Shown here: positions 7,699 to 16,119 of the stretch, one piece after another
Numbering within the stretch: position 1 is the stretch's first letter
How the letters are laid out: each line of letters begins with the position of its first letter
Source of the DNA: Pirellulaceae bacterium
Lineage (GTDB): Bacteria; Planctomycetota; Planctomycetia; Pirellulales; Thermoguttaceae
Direction of reading: 5' to 3'
Assembly (NCBI GenBank): GCA_012744395.1
Contig: JAAYCB010000142.1
Coordinates: 1 to 55,032, forward strand
DNA: 55,032 bases
The notes under the pieces: generated by a model
Seen by the model: the letters and a program-made list of their open reading frames with translations, nothing else
Databases searched by the model: none
Told to the model about the DNA's origin: nothing
Program-made: the position numbers and the translations under genes

Positions 7699-9111
7699 AT
7701 GCATGTCGAACAGTATTACGTGGATGGGATTGCCCACCTTTCTTACCTCGTTGGGGGCAAGGCATCCTGTGCAATCATCGACCCCAAACGTGATGTCGAG
7801 GAGTACGTTTCAGCGGCCGCACGACTAGGGCTTACGATTACACATATTCTGGAGACCCATCTGCACGCCGATTTTGTCTCAGGGCATATCGAGTTGGCGC
7901 GGCGGACAGGCGCGACAATCTACGCGCCGCGATCGGGCGGTTGCACATACGACCACGTGGCCGTCGGCGAAGGCGACCGTCTTGACATCGAAGACATGCG
8001 AGTCGAGGTGCGGGACACGCCCGGCCACACACCCGACGGAGTTTGCTTTGTCTTTACTGACCGCTCGCGGGGAGCGGAGCCTGCTGCGGTTTTCACCGGC
8101 GACACCCTTTTCGTAGGCGACGTTGGGCGGCCCGACCTATTTCCGGGCCGAGGCGACGAACTGGCCTCTCAGCTTTTTGACAACCTGCGCAACCAGCTTC
8201 TGAGGCTGCCCGACACGTGTCTGGTCTATCCCGCCCATGGGGCCGGCTCACTTTGCGGCAAGGCCATGGGCGCGATGCGCGTCAGTACGATCGGTTACGA
8301 GCGCCGGTTCAACCCCGTGCTTCAACACGCGACGGAGGTGGAGTTTAAGACAGCATTGTTGAGCGGGATGCCCGCGGCACCCGACCATTTTGCCCGCTGT
8401 TCCGACATCAACCGACGAGGACCGGGGCTGGTGGCCGAGACGCCGTCGCCGCGGCCGCTGTCTCCCAAAGACCTGCAATCGCTGATTGAAGAAGGGCACA
8501 CGGTGCTTGACGTCCGGGACTATGCCGCCTTTGGCGGCGCTCATGTGCCCGGTGCCTACAACATCGATGCGGCGCACAACTTCTCGACCTTCGCCGGCTG
8601 GCTCTTGCCGGCCGACAAACCGCTCGTTCTGGTCGCCGCGGCGAATGAACAAATTTCGGCGTTGGTCACAATGTTGCGCCGCGTTGGACTGGATACTGTG
8701 GTCGGATATCTTGACGGGGGCATGGGCCCGTGGATCGTGAGCGGGATGCCGATCGACCGCATCCCCACGACAACCATCTTCGAGGCGAAGCGTTACTGCG
8801 AAGAGAACAAGCCGGTCACGTTTCTCGACGTTCGGGCTTCGGGTGAATGGGACCTCAGCCACATTAACGGCGCGATCCATATACCCCTTCCCGCTACGCG
8901 CACCCGTCACAACGAACTCGACCGCGAAGCGACAACGGTTCTCGTGTGTAAGAGCGGCGCCCGCGCCAGCACGGCGGGCAGCATCCTCCAACGGCACGGA
9001 TTCAAGAATCTGACGGTGATGGCGGGTGGAATGACTGCTTGGACGGCGGCTGGCCTGGCGCCTGAGTGCGCCACCTGCGCGCTGACCCACGGACCACGCA
9101 CCCATTACTAG
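7699..9111 (+). CDS. MBL-fold persulfide dioxygenase-like protein with two rhodanese domains
   Basis: A 470-residue protein. Residues 1-250 form an ETHE1/Blh-like metallo-beta-lactamase domain: THLHADFVSGH for the metal ligands, DTPGHTPDG, FTGDTLFVGDVGRPDLF and YPAHGAGS. Residues about 265-355 form a first rhodanese domain whose active loop reads VAAANEQIS and has no cysteine. Residues about 365-455 form a second rhodanese with an intact VCKSGARAS loop (Cys near 416). ETHE1-type enzymes oxidise glutathione persulfide to sulfite, and rhodaneses pass sulfane sulfur. AAAGGAG stands six bases before the ATG. It leads an operon with two YeeE/YedE genes and a SulP gene, so a role in persulfide or thiosulfate detoxification is likely. 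No BigR-type repressor is adjacent. Confidence 0.92.
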   Translation: MHVEQYYVDGIAHLSYLVGGKASCAIIDPKRDVEEYVSAAARLGLTITHILETHLHADFVSGHIELARRTGATIYAPRSGGCTYDHVAVGEGDRLDIEDMRVEVRDTPGHTPDGVCFVFTDRSRGAEPAAVFTGDTLFVGDVGRPDLFPGRGDELASQLFDNLRNQLLRLPDTCLVYPAHGAGSLCGKAMGAMRVSTIGYERRFNPVLQHATEVEFKTALLSGMPAAPDHFARCSDINRRGPGLVAETPSPRPLSPKDLQSLIEEGHTVLDVRDYAAFGGAHVPGAYNIDAAHNFSTFAGWLLPADKPLVLVAAANEQISALVTMLRRVGLDTVVGYLDGGMGPWIVSGMPIDRIPTTTIFEAKRYCEENKPVTFLDVRASGEWDLSHINGAIHIPLPATRTRHNELDREATTVLVCKSGARASTAGSILQRHGFKNLTVMAGGMTAWTAAGLAPECATCALTHGPRTHY

Positions 9112-9124
9112 GGAGAATTTTGTC

Positions 9125-9646
9125 ATGGATATCTTCACGGCGCCACGCTGGTCGGCTTACGCGGTGGGAATTGGCATCGGTGTGCTCAGTTGGCTGGCTT
9201 TTCTGCTGTCGAACAGACCACTCGGGTGCTCGACGGCGTTCGCCCGAAGCGCCGGCCTTCTGGAACGCCTATTTCGCGGCCGGAAGGTCGACGAGAAACC
9301 CTACTATCAGCAGTTCGCACCGCAGATCGACTGGGAATGGGCGCTTGTTTGCGGCGTTCTAATTGGCGCCCTGGCGTCGTCGCTTCTTTCGGGCCAATTT
9401 GCCTGGCTGTGGGCGCCGACGAAGTGGGCCGCCGAAATCGGCACGGGCGCGCCGACACGCTGGCTCGTCGCCCTGTTGGGCGGTTTTTGCGCTGGATTCG
9501 GCGCCCGATGGGCAGGTGGATGCACCAGCGGACACGGCATAAGCGGAACACTCCAACTCGCCGTAAGCAGTTGGATCGCGGCAATCGGCTTTTTTGTTGG
9601 CGGCATTGCCACAGCCATGCTGATCTATCACGTCATCCTGACCTAA
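9125..9646 (+). CDS. YeeE/YedE-family permease, first half
   Basis: A 173-residue membrane protein with about four transmembrane helices. It carries the family signature GGCTSGHGISG (near residue 136), whose cysteine is thought to relay sulfur-containing ions in TsuA-like thiosulfate transporters. An RPLGCSTA segment near residue 32 provides a second conserved cysteine. Full-length YeeE proteins are about twice this size, so this is the N-terminal partner of a split transporter whose other half is the next gene. The ATG is 13 bases after the preceding stop with GGGAGA as ribosome-binding site, consistent with one transcript. A thiosulfate or sulfide-related substrate is inferred from the family and operon. 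Confidence 0.85.
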   Translation: MDIFTAPRWSAYAVGIGIGVLSWLAFLLSNRPLGCSTAFARSAGLLERLFRGRKVDEKPYYQQFAPQIDWEWALVCGVLIGALASSLLSGQFAWLWAPTKWAAEIGTGAPTRWLVALLGGFCAGFGARWAGGCTSGHGISGTLQLAVSSWIAAIGFFVGGIATAMLIYHVILT

Positions 9647-9658
9647 GGGGTTCCATCC

Positions 9659-10213
9659 ATGTTGGCAGTTCTCCACGCAAATCGCCGTCTCCAGTTATTG
9701 CTGGGATTTTTGTTGGGCATCGGTTTCGGGTTCCTCCTCCAAAAAGGCGGGGTGACGTACTACGATGTCATCATCGACCAGTTGTTGTTGAAGGATTTCA
9801 CCGTCGTCAAGATCATGTTGACTGCAATGGTCACAGGGATGATCGGCGTCCATCTGCTTGTCCGTTTCGGATTGACCCAATTGCATCCCAAGCCCGGTTC
9901 TTTGGGAGCGACGATCCCTGGATCGCTGATTTTCGGGATTGGGTTCGGCACGTTGGGCTACTGTCCCGGAACCGCGGTTGCCGCGGTCGGCCACGGGGCG
10001 CTCGACGCCTTGTTCGGCGGTGTGGCGGGCATGTTGCTCGGGGCTGCGGCCTTCGCCGCGCTTTATCCGAAGCTCAAGCCGATCCTCTCCAAGGCAGATT
10101 TCGGCAATCCGACCTTCCCACAAATGTTGCACGTCAACCCCTGGACGGTTGTCCTTCCGATTGTTGCAGTTGTGGTTGGTTTGCTCTACTGGATCGAGAG
10201 CGCGGGACTGTAG
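9659..10213 (+). CDS. YeeE/YedE-family permease, second half
   Basis: A 184-residue membrane protein with four to five predicted helices. It shows the partner motifs of split YeeE/YedE systems: FLLQKGGVTYYD near the N-terminus and IGFGTLGYCPGTAVAA (Cys near 102) in the middle. Together with the gene 12 bases upstream it should form one two-part channel of the PmpA/PmpB kind reported next to Blh-type persulfide dioxygenases. The ATG follows AAGGGG. The C-terminus is a hydrophobic anchor ending IESAGL. The transported species is not provable from sequence; thiosulfate is the best guess. Confidence 0.82.
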   Translation: MLAVLHANRRLQLLLGFLLGIGFGFLLQKGGVTYYDVIIDQLLLKDFTVVKIMLTAMVTGMIGVHLLVRFGLTQLHPKPGSLGATIPGSLIFGIGFGTLGYCPGTAVAAVGHGALDALFGGVAGMLLGAAAFAALYPKLKPILSKADFGNPTFPQMLHVNPWTVVLPIVAVVVGLLYWIESAGL

Positions 10214-10241
10214 AGGTCGGCTCCAGGAAGGCAGAGTGCCC

Positions 10242-11930
10242 ATGCTTGGCCGGATTATCCCCGCCTACGATTGGCTCCGGAATTACCGACGCAGCGATTG
10301 GCCAAGCGATCTGGCGGCTGGTGCCGTGGTGGCCGTGATGCTCGTCCCCCAAGGAATGGCCTACGCGATCCTCGCCGGCTTGCCGCCAGTCATGGGGCTT
10401 TACGCATCGACCATTCCTCTGCTCGTCTACGCTGCCTTCGGCTCGTCACGGCACCTTGCCGTGGGACCAGTGGCAATCATCTCGATGCTCATCTTCGAAC
10501 GGTGTTCCTCTATTGCCGAACCGGGAAGCGCGGATTACGTGAATGCCGTAAGCTTGTTGTGTGTGATGGTCGGCGCCATTCAGGTGGCAATGGGGCTGCT
10601 GCGTCTGGGATTCTTGGTCAACTTCCTCTCCCACGCCGTGGTCAGCGGACTGACCTCCGCCGCGGCGATCCTTATCGCCCTGAGCCAACTGAAACATCTG
10701 CTGGGGATTTCGCTTGCGTCGCAACATTCAGTCTTCCGTCTGCTTGCAGAGACCGGACGGCGAATCGGCGAGACCCATCTCGCCACGCTGCTTCTCAGCG
10801 TCGGCTGCATGATCTTGTTGCTTTTTTTCAAGATGCGATGGCCTCGTTTTCCCGCAGCCATCTTGGTAGTGATCGTCGCTACAGTCATTGTCCGCGTCCT
10901 ACGCCTGAACGAGGCAGGAGTCAGTATCGTCGGCAGCGTGCCGGCCGGCCTGCCGAGGCCGAGCCTGCCCGTGTTCGATGTCGAAACGGTTCGAGCGTTG
11001 TTTCCCGCTGGACTGACCATCGTGTTGGTCGGTTTCGTCGAGTCTCTTTCCATTGCGCAGGTGATTGCCGTGAAGGAGCGGTATCGGGTCGCGCCGAATC
11101 GTGAATTGGGCGCCCTTGGCCTGGCAAACATTGTCGCCGCACTGTCAAGTGGCTTTCCTATCACTGGCGGATTCTCCCGCACGGCCGTCAACCATCAAGC
11201 CGGAGCCAAAACGGGCATGGCCTGTTTGGTGACGGCGGCCATCGTCCTGCTAACCCTGCTGTTTCTCACCCCCCTCTTTCATTACCTTCCCAACGCGGCG
11301 CTGGCTGCGATCATCGTCGTCGCGGTCGCCGGACTCGTTGATCTGAGAACGGCCAAGAAGCTGCTCACGGTCAAGCTGGCCAACGGATTGAGCCTCGTGT
11401 TGACGTTTGGGGCCACGTTGGCCCTCGGCGTCGAAGGCGGTGTCCTGCTTGGCGCCGTCTTCTCCATGTTCGTGTTCATTTGGCGAAGCGCGCACCCGCA
11501 CACCGCGGAACTGGGCTACGTTGCGGAGGAAGGCGGCTTCCGCAACGTCAAGCGGTATCCCCATGCGACCACCTATCCGGACATTCTCATCCTGCGAGTC
11601 GACGCCTCGCTCTATTTTGCCAACATGGCCTTTCTGGAAGATTTCTTGCGCCGCGCCGTTCAAGACAGACCTGGCGTGCGATGGATCGTCATGGATTTTT
11701 CCGGCGTCAACGACATCGACGGCTGTGCGGTCGAAGCGCTCGAACGTTTCATGGAGGTTCACCACGAGGCTGGCATAGAGTTTGCGCTGGCCGGCATGAA
11801 AGGGCCGGTACGCGACGTGGTCGGCCGGGCCGGCTGGCCGGACCTACTGGGCAAACGGATGCAGTATGTGTCAACACAGCAGGCTGTCGAGGATCTTCTG
11901 AAAAACACTTCCAGAGGGGCAATTTGCTGA
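10242..11930 (+). CDS. SulP-family sulfate permease with STAS domain
   Basis: A 562-residue SulP transporter. The N-terminus PSDLAAGAVVAVMLVPQGMA is the family signature for the first membrane helix. About 10-12 further helices follow to residue 430, including SGFPITGGFSRTAVN. The C-terminal STAS domain (about 450-560) contains WIVMDFSGVNDIDGCAVEAL, in the position of the anti-sigma-antagonist loop. SulP proteins move sulfate, bicarbonate or other anions. The frame is open upstream to 9939, but the ATG at 10242, 28 bases after the preceding stop and behind CCAGGAAGG, gives the normal family start. As the fourth gene of the sulfur operon it probably exports sulfite or sulfate, or imports anions, alongside the dioxygenase. 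Confidence 0.9.
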   Translation: MLGRIIPAYDWLRNYRRSDWPSDLAAGAVVAVMLVPQGMAYAILAGLPPVMGLYASTIPLLVYAAFGSSRHLAVGPVAIISMLIFERCSSIAEPGSADYVNAVSLLCVMVGAIQVAMGLLRLGFLVNFLSHAVVSGLTSAAAILIALSQLKHLLGISLASQHSVFRLLAETGRRIGETHLATLLLSVGCMILLLFFKMRWPRFPAAILVVIVATVIVRVLRLNEAGVSIVGSVPAGLPRPSLPVFDVETVRALFPAGLTIVLVGFVESLSIAQVIAVKERYRVAPNRELGALGLANIVAALSSGFPITGGFSRTAVNHQAGAKTGMACLVTAAIVLLTLLFLTPLFHYLPNAALAAIIVVAVAGLVDLRTAKKLLTVKLANGLSLVLTFGATLALGVEGGVLLGAVFSMFVFIWRSAHPHTAELGYVAEEGGFRNVKRYPHATTYPDILILRVDASLYFANMAFLEDFLRRAVQDRPGVRWIVMDFSGVNDIDGCAVEALERFMEVHHEAGIEFALAGMKGPVRDVVGRAGWPDLLGKRMQYVSTQQAVEDLLKNTSRGAIC

Positions 11931-11947
11931 ATTCGAGTGTTATCGCG

Positions 11948-12537
11948 TCATGCCACCGCGGCGCAACATCTGCTGACCGTCCGGGGGGCCTTCCGACGCC
12001 TGACGGCCCTTTGAGACGACTTGAAACCACGGCCCGTTTTGACTGGCGTTTCGATACGCCCGGTCTCAAATGCCCAGTTGAGAACGGCCTTGCACCTCGC
12101 GATCTGGGTATTGACCGTGTTCGGGGCATACTTGGCCAACCGCTTTGATCGGTACTGGGCAAAATCATCGGGTCCAAGATCGTCGACCAGGCGGGCCTTC
12201 CCAAATCGCTCGACCATCTTGGCGCAGCACTCAGAGGCGTTCCGGAAGGCGCGCTGGGTTATCTCGCCGTCGGCGACGTCAATCTTCATGGCCGTCAAAT
12301 AGCGGTTGCAGAGGGGGGCGACCGCAAGCGCGTTCGCCCCCCTTTTTGGCGGGGCGCCCGCCCGGCCAGCAGGTCGTCTTTTACCCGCAACGACTCGTTG
12401 AGGGGAGCCTGTCGGTCAGTCCCGAAGTAGTGGACCCTGCCATTGATCTTCCGGCACCAGCGCCGTCCTTGCGCTGCCAGAGGGGGAAGTTCCGGTGATT
12501 GGTTTGCCTGCCGGGCTTGGTAGAATGTGACGTGTCA
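11948..12537 (-). pseudogene. Phage-type integrase remnant, frameshifted and truncated
   Basis: On the minus strand, segments in different frames together match the N-terminal half of planctomycete tyrosine recombinases. Near 12470-12340 there is a WCRKINGRVHYFG strand and VKDDLLAGRAP. Then, in another frame, LCNRYLTAMKIDVADGEITQ, VERFGKARLVDDLGPDDFAQ, APNTVNTQIARCKAVLNWAF and VKTGRGFKSSQ form the core-binding SAM-like domain. At least two frameshifts are needed, and the catalytic R-H-R-Y domain is absent because the frame ends at 11948. It converges on the SulP gene with a gap of 17 bases, marking the downstream edge of the sulfur island. Confidence 0.7.
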
Positions 12538-12666
12538 CGCCTCCTGTTCAGGTGTGGCCGCGCCTCCGGGTGTTACCAGCACCGCGGGGGCTTCTTGTTG
12601 GTCCAAGGTCTGAGGAACCGACACCCCTGCCAGTCGATCGGGTGTCAAATCGGGTGTCCATATCAT
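12535..12666 (-). other. Small 43-codon open frame upstream of the integrase remnant
   Basis: The frame runs from ATG to a TGA that overlaps a possible GTG start of the integrase remnant (GTGA). It begins MIWTPDLTPDRL and is Thr/Pro-rich. It may be the tail of a lost mobile-element gene or may be non-coding. It shares its upstream region with the divergent ABC-F gene. Confidence 0.2.
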
Positions 12667-12690
12667 ACGGAAAGGCGGATGGAACGTCAC

Positions 12691-14373
12691 ATGCCCCCGC
12701 ATATAATAGCATCTGCGAGATTTAGCAAGACCTTCGGCGAGAGGGTCGTGCTCCGCGAGATCAACCTGTCGTTCTATTACGGCGCCAAGATTGGCCTGGT
12801 CGGCGAGAACGGGGCGGGCAAATCAACGCTGCTGAAGATCATGGCCGGCCTCGACAAGGACATCGACGGCACGGCCACGCTCGCCAAGGGGATGCGGGTC
12901 CGCTACGTCGCCCAGGAACCGCTGATGGACCTGGAGAAGACCGTCCGCGAGCACCTCGACCTGGCCGTCCGCCCGGTCCAGGCGATGGTCGACCGCTTCA
13001 ACGCGGTGGCCGCGAAAATGGCCGATCCCGGGGAGGAAGCCAACTTCGAGAAGCTGATGGACCAGATGGGCCGGCTCCAGGAGCAGATCGACGCGGCCGC
13101 AGGCTGGGAGCTGGACCGCCTGATCGAGATCGCCTCCAACGCCCTCGTCCTGCCGCCCGACGACGCGGTGATCAAGCAGCTTTCGGGCGGGGAGCGGCGG
13201 CGCGTGGCCCTCTGCATGGCCCTCCTGGAAAAGCCGGACTTGCTGCTCCTCGATGAACCGACCAACCACCTCGACGCGGAGACGGCCGAGTGGCTCGAGC
13301 AGGCCTTGCGGGAGTACCACGGCACGGTGATCATCGCCACGCACGACCGCTACTTCCTCGACAACATCACCAAGTGGATTCTCGAAATCGACGGCGGCCG
13401 GGGGCTGCCCTTCGAGGGCAACTACTCCTGCTGGCTGGCCCAAAAGGCGGAACTGCTGCGGATTCTGGAGAAAAAGGAGACCCAGCGGCAGAAGACCTTG
13501 CAGCGGGAACTCGACTGGATCCGCAATTCCCACGAAGGGCGGAAACAGAAGAACCAGGCGCGGATCAAGGCCTACGAGCAGTTGGCGAGCGGGCAGACCC
13601 TCGACGCCCGGAGCGAGAGCCTGATCCAGATCGCGCCGGCGGCCCGGCTGGGGGAGCGCGTGCTCGAAGTGAAGAATCTCCGCAAGGGGTTCCAGGTCGA
13701 GGGGCAGTATTTGAATCTGATCGAGGACTGCTCGTTCAACGTGCCGCGCGGGGCGATTGTCGGCGTGATCGGCCCGAACGGCACCGGCAAGACGACCCTC
13801 TTCCGGATGATCACCGGCGAGGAGAAACCCGATGCGGGCACGATCGAACTGGGCCCGAGCGTCGTCCTCTCCTACGTCGACCAGCACCGCGACGCCCTCG
13901 ACGACGGCAAAACGATCTTCGAGGAGATCACCGGCGGCAAGGACACGATCGAACTGGGGACCGTCTCGGTCAACGCGCGCGTCTACGTGGGGCGGTTCAA
14001 CTTCCGCGGCAGCCAGCAGCAGAAGAAGGTCGGCGAGTGCTCGGGCGGCGAGAGGAATCGCATCCACCTGGCCAAGATGCTCCGCCGCGGCGGCAACCTG
14101 TTGCTCCTGGACGAGCCGACCAACGATCTCGACGTGGCCACGATGCGGGTCCTCGAACAGGGGCTGATCGACTTCGCCGGCTGCGCCCTGGTGATCAGCC
14201 ACGACCGGTTCTTTCTCGACCGCATCGCCACGCACCTGTTGGTGATGGAGGCCAACGGCAAGACGCGCTGGTTCGAGGGCAATTTCGCCGACTACGAGCG
14301 GGCCGTAACGGCCGAGGATCCCAACCGGGCGGTCCACCGGCGAGGAAAATACAAGCGGCTCGCCCTGCGGTGA
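12691..14373 (+). CDS. ettA: ABC-F ATPase, EttA-type translational throttle
   Basis: A 560-residue protein with two ABC domains and no membrane segments. ABC1 has GENGAGKST, LSGGERRRVALC, LLLLDEPTNHLD and ATHDRYFLD. An arm-like helical hairpin (about residues 90-140) sits inside it. The charged P-site tRNA-interaction linker follows near 255-310. ABC2 has GPNGTGKTT, VGRFNFRGSQQQKKVG, CSGGERNRIHLA, LLLLDEPTNDLD and ISHDRFFLD. The NFRGSQQQKKVG segment and the basic RGKYKRLAL tail are EttA-like. EttA gates the first elongation step according to ADP/ATP ratio. The frame is open to 12499, but the ATG at 12691 (MPPHI) matches planctomycete EttA starts. Another ATG at 12679 is possible. Confidence 0.9.
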   Translation: MPPHIIASARFSKTFGERVVLREINLSFYYGAKIGLVGENGAGKSTLLKIMAGLDKDIDGTATLAKGMRVRYVAQEPLMDLEKTVREHLDLAVRPVQAMVDRFNAVAAKMADPGEEANFEKLMDQMGRLQEQIDAAAGWELDRLIEIASNALVLPPDDAVIKQLSGGERRRVALCMALLEKPDLLLLDEPTNHLDAETAEWLEQALREYHGTVIIATHDRYFLDNITKWILEIDGGRGLPFEGNYSCWLAQKAELLRILEKKETQRQKTLQRELDWIRNSHEGRKQKNQARIKAYEQLASGQTLDARSESLIQIAPAARLGERVLEVKNLRKGFQVEGQYLNLIEDCSFNVPRGAIVGVIGPNGTGKTTLFRMITGEEKPDAGTIELGPSVVLSYVDQHRDALDDGKTIFEEITGGKDTIELGTVSVNARVYVGRFNFRGSQQQKKVGECSGGERNRIHLAKMLRRGGNLLLLDEPTNDLDVATMRVLEQGLIDFAGCALVISHDRFFLDRIATHLLVMEANGKTRWFEGNFADYERAVTAEDPNRAVHRRGKYKRLALR

Positions 14374-14438
14374 GGATTCGGGCCGCGGTTTACCTCCCCC
14401 TGACTCTCAAGCTCCCGATTGGGAACGTCCGGCGAGCG

Positions 14439-14475
14439 AAAAAAATGGCCGTTCGACCCGATGGATCGAACGGCC
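14439..14475 (-). terminator. Intrinsic terminator downstream of hydF
   Basis: On the minus strand a 10-bp perfect stem, GGCCGTTCGA pairing with TCGAACGGCC around a nine-base loop, is followed by A then seven T residues. This is the arrangement of a rho-independent terminator for transcription leaving hydF, about 200 bases after its stop. In the plus direction there is no U-run, so it would not stop ettA transcripts efficiently. Confidence 0.7.
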
Positions 14476-14677
14476 TCGATGAGAGCGGCGGACAGGTCCG
14501 CCGGTGGCGACCGGGCCGGCGTCGATGGCCAGTCGCGGCCATGCTGCCAAGTAGGCCAACGCCCCGATCGCTTAGAAGTTCTGACCTCCTTGAAAAGCAA
14601 CGGGCCAAATAGAGAAAGGAATCGCGAGACCTCATCGCCGCGAAGCGATGACTTGCCCTTGGCCTATGGCGAGGTTA

Positions 14678-15934
14678 TCAGAAGCGATTTGATTTGAAAA
14701 GACAGAATTTGACCGCTTCGCGATAGACGTCGAGTGCCTCGGGAAACGGCTCCAGGGCCCGCGCGAAGATGCCGAGCGTGTAGGCGATTGTCACCCCGTA
14801 GTTGCAGATCGGCACGCCCGCCTGCCGGCAGCGATCGATCCGTGAAAGGACCTCGCGGCGGTTCCACATGCACGCGCCGCAGTGGACCACAAGCCGGTAG
14901 GACTGGAGGTCGCCGGGGAAGTCGCGGCCCTGGACGTGGTCGAAGTGCAGCCCGCCGCCCGCATGCTGCGTCAGCCAGCGGGGGATTTTCACCCGGCCGA
15001 TGTCGTCGCCGATCGGGTGATGCGTGCAGGCCTCGGCGATCAGCACCCGATCGCCCGAGCCGAGCGAGTCGATCGCCATCGCCCCGCGGACAAACTCGGC
15101 CAGGTCGCCCTTCTGCCGCGCCAAGAGGATCGAGAACGAGGTCATCTTGATCCCGGGCGGCGTCTCGGCGGCGACTTGGAGAAACGCCTGGGAATCGGTG
15201 ACCACCAGGGCGGGCGGGCGGCGCAGCCGGTCGAGGGCGTCGCGCAACCGGCTCTCCTTGACGACCATCGCGCAGGCGTCGCCGTCCAACAGGTCGCGGA
15301 TCGTCTGGACTTGGGGGAGGATCAGCCGCCCTTTGGGGGCCTCCAGATCGATCGGCACAACGAGCACCGCCAGCTCCCCCGGCGGCACCAGGTCGGCAAC
15401 CAACGGCGGAGTCCGCAGGAATTCTTCGGGAACCGACTCGATCAGAAGCCGCCGGACTTCCAGCACGCCCTCGCCCGCCGAGGCCACCGTGCGGACGTGG
15501 GGAATCTTCCGCTCCTCAAGCCGGCGGACGAGTTCATGATCCGGTTCGGCCAGATCGGCCTTGTTGAAGACGACCACGGCCGGCGTGCCGCGACTGTCCA
15601 ACTCGGCGAGAATCCCCTCTTCAAAACGCCCCCAGCAGCCCGACTCGGCGACGATCAGCGCCAGGTCCGTGCGGTCGAACACCTGGCGCGATCTCTCCAC
15701 GCGGATTTCTCCAAGCGTTCCCCGGTCGTCAACGCCCGCCGTGTCGATGAACAGCACCGGGCCGATCGGCAGCAGCTCCATGGGTTTCTCGACCGGATCG
15801 GTCGTGGTGCCGGCCACTTCGGAAACGATCGAGACCTGCTGCCGGGTCAGCCGGTTCAAGAGCGAGGACTTGCCGACGTTCCGGCGCCCGAACAGGCCGA
15901 TGTGCAGCCGCAGGCCTTTCGGCGTGGTTTTCAC
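14678..15934 (-). CDS. hydF: [FeFe]-hydrogenase maturation GTPase HydF
   Basis: A 418-residue HydF, the scaffold on which the 2Fe subcluster of [FeFe]-hydrogenase is assembled before transfer to HydA. The N-terminal GTPase has GRRNVGKSS (residues 16-24), the switch Thr in GTTTDPV, DTAGVDD and NKADL. The C-terminal domain carries the 4Fe-4S ligands EACTHHP (Cys near 303) and VVHCGACMWNR (cysteines near 351 and 354). Family blocks KIPRWLT, GRDFP and VPICNYGVTIAY are all present. Start is GTG with GGAGG six bases upstream. It lies 185 bases downstream of hydG on the same strand, probably one transcript, and ends before an intrinsic terminator. The hydrogenase itself is not in the window. Confidence 0.95.
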   Translation of the reverse strand: MKTTPKGLRLHIGLFGRRNVGKSSLLNRLTRQQVSIVSEVAGTTTDPVEKPMELLPIGPVLFIDTAGVDDRGTLGEIRVERSRQVFDRTDLALIVAESGCWGRFEEGILAELDSRGTPAVVVFNKADLAEPDHELVRRLEERKIPHVRTVASAGEGVLEVRRLLIESVPEEFLRTPPLVADLVPPGELAVLVVPIDLEAPKGRLILPQVQTIRDLLDGDACAMVVKESRLRDALDRLRRPPALVVTDSQAFLQVAAETPPGIKMTSFSILLARQKGDLAEFVRGAMAIDSLGSGDRVLIAEACTHHPIGDDIGRVKIPRWLTQHAGGGLHFDHVQGRDFPGDLQSYRLVVHCGACMWNRREVLSRIDRCRQAGVPICNYGVTIAYTLGIFARALEPFPEALDVYREAVKFCLFKSNRF

Positions 15935-16070
15935 GGGCCGCCTCCGTCGCCGATCGCCGCGGCTTCGCAGGACAGGTCGCGGCTGCCGAGCAGCCCGGAT
16001 TCTCGGCGGGGCTGATTGATGGCTCTTGAGCTGTTATGCAGGACGGTTCCCCCGATCATCGACGATCTCC

Positions 16071-16112
16071 GGCGGATTGCTGATGGCGGATTGCTGATGG
16101 CGGATGGCTGAT
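16071..16112. repeat. Three tandem 14-bp units
   Basis: GGCGGATTGCTGAT occurs twice in succession, followed by a third copy with one change (GGCGGATGGCTGAT). It lies in the hydG-hydF gap, just beyond the hydG stop. Related GCTGAT-rich wording appears near 30430 and elsewhere, suggesting a dispersed simple repeat rather than a specific regulatory site. Confidence 0.6.
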
Positions 16113-16119
16113 GGCTATT

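Noticed and set aside
7699-8440. MBL domain inactive because HxHxDH reads HLHADF
   Set aside because: Y or F at this position is usual in MBL-rhodanese fusions; the other metal ligands are intact.
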